DNA of 64,000 nucleotides from Hydractinia symbiolongicarpus (Eukaryota; Cnidaria; Hydrozoa; Anthoathecata; Hydractiniidae): NCBI RefSeq assembly GCF_029227915.1, contig NC_079878.1, positions 20,671,501 to 20,735,500 of the forward strand, read 5' to 3'. Shown piece by piece: positions 61,680 to 64,000 of this stretch (position 1 is its first letter; each line of letters starts with the position of its first letter). The notes under the pieces were generated by a model. It saw only the letters and a program-made list of their open reading frames with translations, ran no database searches and was not told where the DNA came from. The position numbers and the translations under genes were made by a program.

Positions 61680-62290
61680 ACTGTGCCACCCGGCCAGGTG
61701 AAGCGCTTTAGTACAGGTATACAGTATGTCGTAAATCAAGTGAAGCGCATACGCCATTATAGTGTTGTGACTGTAACACATTTTTCAAAAAATAAATTTC
61801 CCGTAACCACAGCTGAAATAAAAATTGACTTTACAAACCGTTGTTACCGTCATAGTAAAAACAATTGGTCAATATTTTTTTATTTTGCGGAATAAGTTTG
61901 TGTGAAAGTTAAGAAATTAATTGTGACACAAGGCTGAGCGCTTAGTACAGTTAAACCGTGTTGCACAGGCATATAGGGATTCTACACTTTAAAAAAAACT
62001 TTTTCGTAGACTGTTTAAATACAAATACAACACAAGAAACAGTCTATTGCTTACACCGGGCAAAGCGGTTAGTCCAGTTAAACAGTGTTGCACATCCGTA
62101 CAGGCGTGATTCCCCTAGAAAGTTAATTGTCACGGCAGGTTGATCCCTTAGTACAGGTAAACCGTGTTACACATGCGCATAGGCATAACTGTCTTTTGCA
62201 AAAAACATTCTGTTGTTAACACTGTGTTAACCGCTTACAATTAAACAGAGTTAAACAGGCGTATAGGCGTAATAACCTTATCCAAAAAAA
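61680..62290 (+). repeat. Diverged minisatellite with GCGCTTAGTACAG-TTAAAC-GTGTT core
   Basis: Units contain '[g]aagcgcttagtacaggtatac', 'gagcgcttagtacagttaaaccgtgttgcacaggcatatagg', 'aagcggttagtccagttaaacagtgttgcacatccgtacagg', 'cccttagtacaggtaaaccgtgttacacatgcgcatagg' and 'ccgcttacaattaaacagagttaaacaggcgtatagg', spaced about 100-130 bp. About five recognisable units are present. No coding sequence is seen. Confidence 0.8.
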
Positions 62291-62749
62291 CTTCATTGCA
62301 ACTTCGGTTTAAATGAAACGCTTAACCTTCTTCTGCCCTCGGGTTTAAAGAAGCTACAAATTTTGATTTCGCCTATTTGTAGTACCTTTAGCCAACCTAG
62401 AGGGTATTAATCAAACCACCCATGCATTTCACGATGCGTCATTTATTAAAACATTTGTCTTTAGCTTCACATTAACTAGTAATGAACGCGAAGACGTTAA
62501 GTTGCTCAAAAAATTTACAGAATGGGACTATGAAGTGGATTGGTCCTAGACAACACATGCCATATGTAGAAAGAGCATCCAAAAACAAAGCATTTCTAAC
62601 AACTGTCAGTTATGGCTGCTACACGGAAAGGGGTCTAATATATCCAATAATTCTGATGGAATACCATTAAAAGTGCATTTCCCTAGAAATGAAAGAAGTT
62701 ATTTGGTATTGGGTTAATAAAAATGATGCTGACTAAAAGAGAAGCACAG

Positions 62750-63440
62750 GTAACTCTCGGTAACTCGAACCTTCAAGGGGCCATAGAAAACAATTCGACT
62801 TAACGAATGCTCGACTTAAGCGAAGCTCCCTTTAATTCGAACTTAGACAAAAATGAGATAATAGTTCGTGTTTTTCCTGTTAAGGAGAATGAAAAAATGA
62901 TTGGCCATTTGCCGTTAGGGAAAAACGGAAACTTTACTAAAACGATTTTTTATTTTCTACGTGCCGATCCCTATGGAAAATGCGTTATCACTATTACTGC
63001 ATAAGCAGTAAATCTTGGAGATGGCGATGACATGCAAGTGCCTTGCATTATCCAACTGTCTGGACAAAAGTGTATGGTGGACATTTTAAAAAAGACAGAA
63101 CTTTTAATATAAAAAAGGACTGTAGTAAGAAAGTAACTTTAGTTACGTGCAAGAATGTATTTATTTTCTAACCTTTTTTTCCACTACAGCCATCCATCTG
63201 ACGCTTTAAAATTCGTAAGATAAAACTTTCAGCAAACTGAAGAGCCTTCTCTTTTATCAAGAAAGAGTCACTAAAAAGGTCGAGTTATCCAAAGAAATTA
63301 ACGTAAGGCGGACTAACAAATTGTTCAAGAATACGAATGTTCGAGTTATAGAGAATTTGAGTTAACGAGTAGTTTTTATAAGGAAGTATTAAGAAATGTC
63401 CAAAGGGCCGTAGAAAATAACTGGTATGCAAGTCTACTGT
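62750..63440. repeat. Pogo/Tigger-like MITE remnant, second copy
   Basis: 'ggtaactcgaaccttcaaggggccatagaaaa' at the left and '...caaagggccgtagaaaataactgg...agtctactgta' at the right. TACAGTAGACT in reverse fits a TA target followed by CAGT. Motifs ATTCGAACT, CGAGTTATAGAG and GAGTTAACGAG lie inside. It resembles 34525-35000. The frame at 62807-63004 is not a recognisable protein. Confidence 0.5.
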
Positions 63441-64000
63441 ATAAATTTCTGTACATTTACATTCATTTAGATATTTCAGACACAGAAGTTTTAAATTATT
63501 GCAATATAAATTTATTTGAGTATTGTAGTCTATCACTCTTCCTGCTAATAATAGTTATTTCCTTCTTATTTTCTTATTCAATTTGTCCAACCGAATCCTT
63601 CCACTCTCAAGCAGTTCTTTTTATTGAGGCAGTAACGAATTCTTTTTGCATAAGAGCTGATCTATTAATTTCAAAATGCGGTTTTTTCGGGGTCGAGAAA
63701 AATGGAATTTTATAGCCATGTTTTAGGATATCTATAATTGTTCTGTTTGCTTTTATGGATTCCCAAAAGAGAATTTAGTTTTTTAAATTGGCTTTTACAC
63801 TTTCAAATTTAATATTGGATTTTGATTTACATGTTTCAGACGAAATTAAAGGAAATATTAACTTATCTTTAAATGTGCTTTCATCTTTCAGCTTCGGGGC
63901 AGTATTTTCGCCAGTGTCCGTCTTTTCCACAGCTGAAGCAAGTGACTTAAAGCTAGTCGCACTGTGGTGAACAACTCGTGAAGTCTGATTCACCATTCCG
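63441..64000. other. Window end; one frame may continue beyond
   Basis: A 73-codon minus-strand frame (63996-63775) runs off the right edge. It is Lys/Ser/Thr-rich (SAVEKTDTGENTAPKLKD), with no recognised domain. It could be a fragment of a mobile-element protein or chance. Confidence 0.3.

Overview
The window looks like a medusozoan cnidarian nuclear genome, and a hydrozoan or other jellyfish is the best guess. It is AT-rich, has GT-AG introns, is dominated by repeats, and carries one recognisable host gene, a secreted member of the jellyfish pore-forming toxin (JFT/CfTX-like) family. No bacterial or organellar features are visible. The species cannot be named from the sequence.

Layout. From 1 to about 25.4 kb there is essentially no host coding sequence. 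This part is built from a dispersed long-inverted-repeat family whose roughly 140-bp core occurs ten times in strictly alternating orientation. It also holds a 472-bp compound CTGT/CCGT microsatellite, a 5'-truncated non-LTR reverse transcriptase (12.4-13.9 kb) and a decayed Penelope-like element with a GIY-YIG endonuclease (19.6-22.1 kb). From 25.9 to 34.2 kb lie two complete DNA transposons: a 5.1-kb Mutator-like element (MULE) with TIRs and a 9-bp TSD but broken coding sequence, and a 3.0-kb PIF/Harbinger element with TIRs, a TTA TSD and two apparently intact spliced genes that interlock on opposite strands. Both inserted into copies of one older repeat, and a third, empty copy lies at about 35.5 kb.

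The toxin locus runs from 37.7 to 54.6 kb. Four exons with matching splice phases predict a 510-residue secreted protein. A decayed antisense non-LTR retrotransposon sits in intron 1. The segment carrying exons 3 and 4 (44.24-49.17 kb) is duplicated directly downstream (49.49-54.56 kb) without exons 1 and 2. The second copy keeps open frames, splice sites and phases, so it could act as an alternative 3' cassette. Exon 4 differs by 11 substitutions in 10 codons, all amino-acid changing, while most of the adjacent intron and the 3' flank are nearly identical. This is the most interesting observation in the window.

From 54.6 to 64 kb: a 533-bp GACA microsatellite that grew from a few units present in the sister duplicate, a decayed Helitron on the minus strand, a dispersed repeat with TGACGTCA palindromes, a diverged 61.7-62.3 kb minisatellite and remnants of a pogo/Tigger-like MITE.
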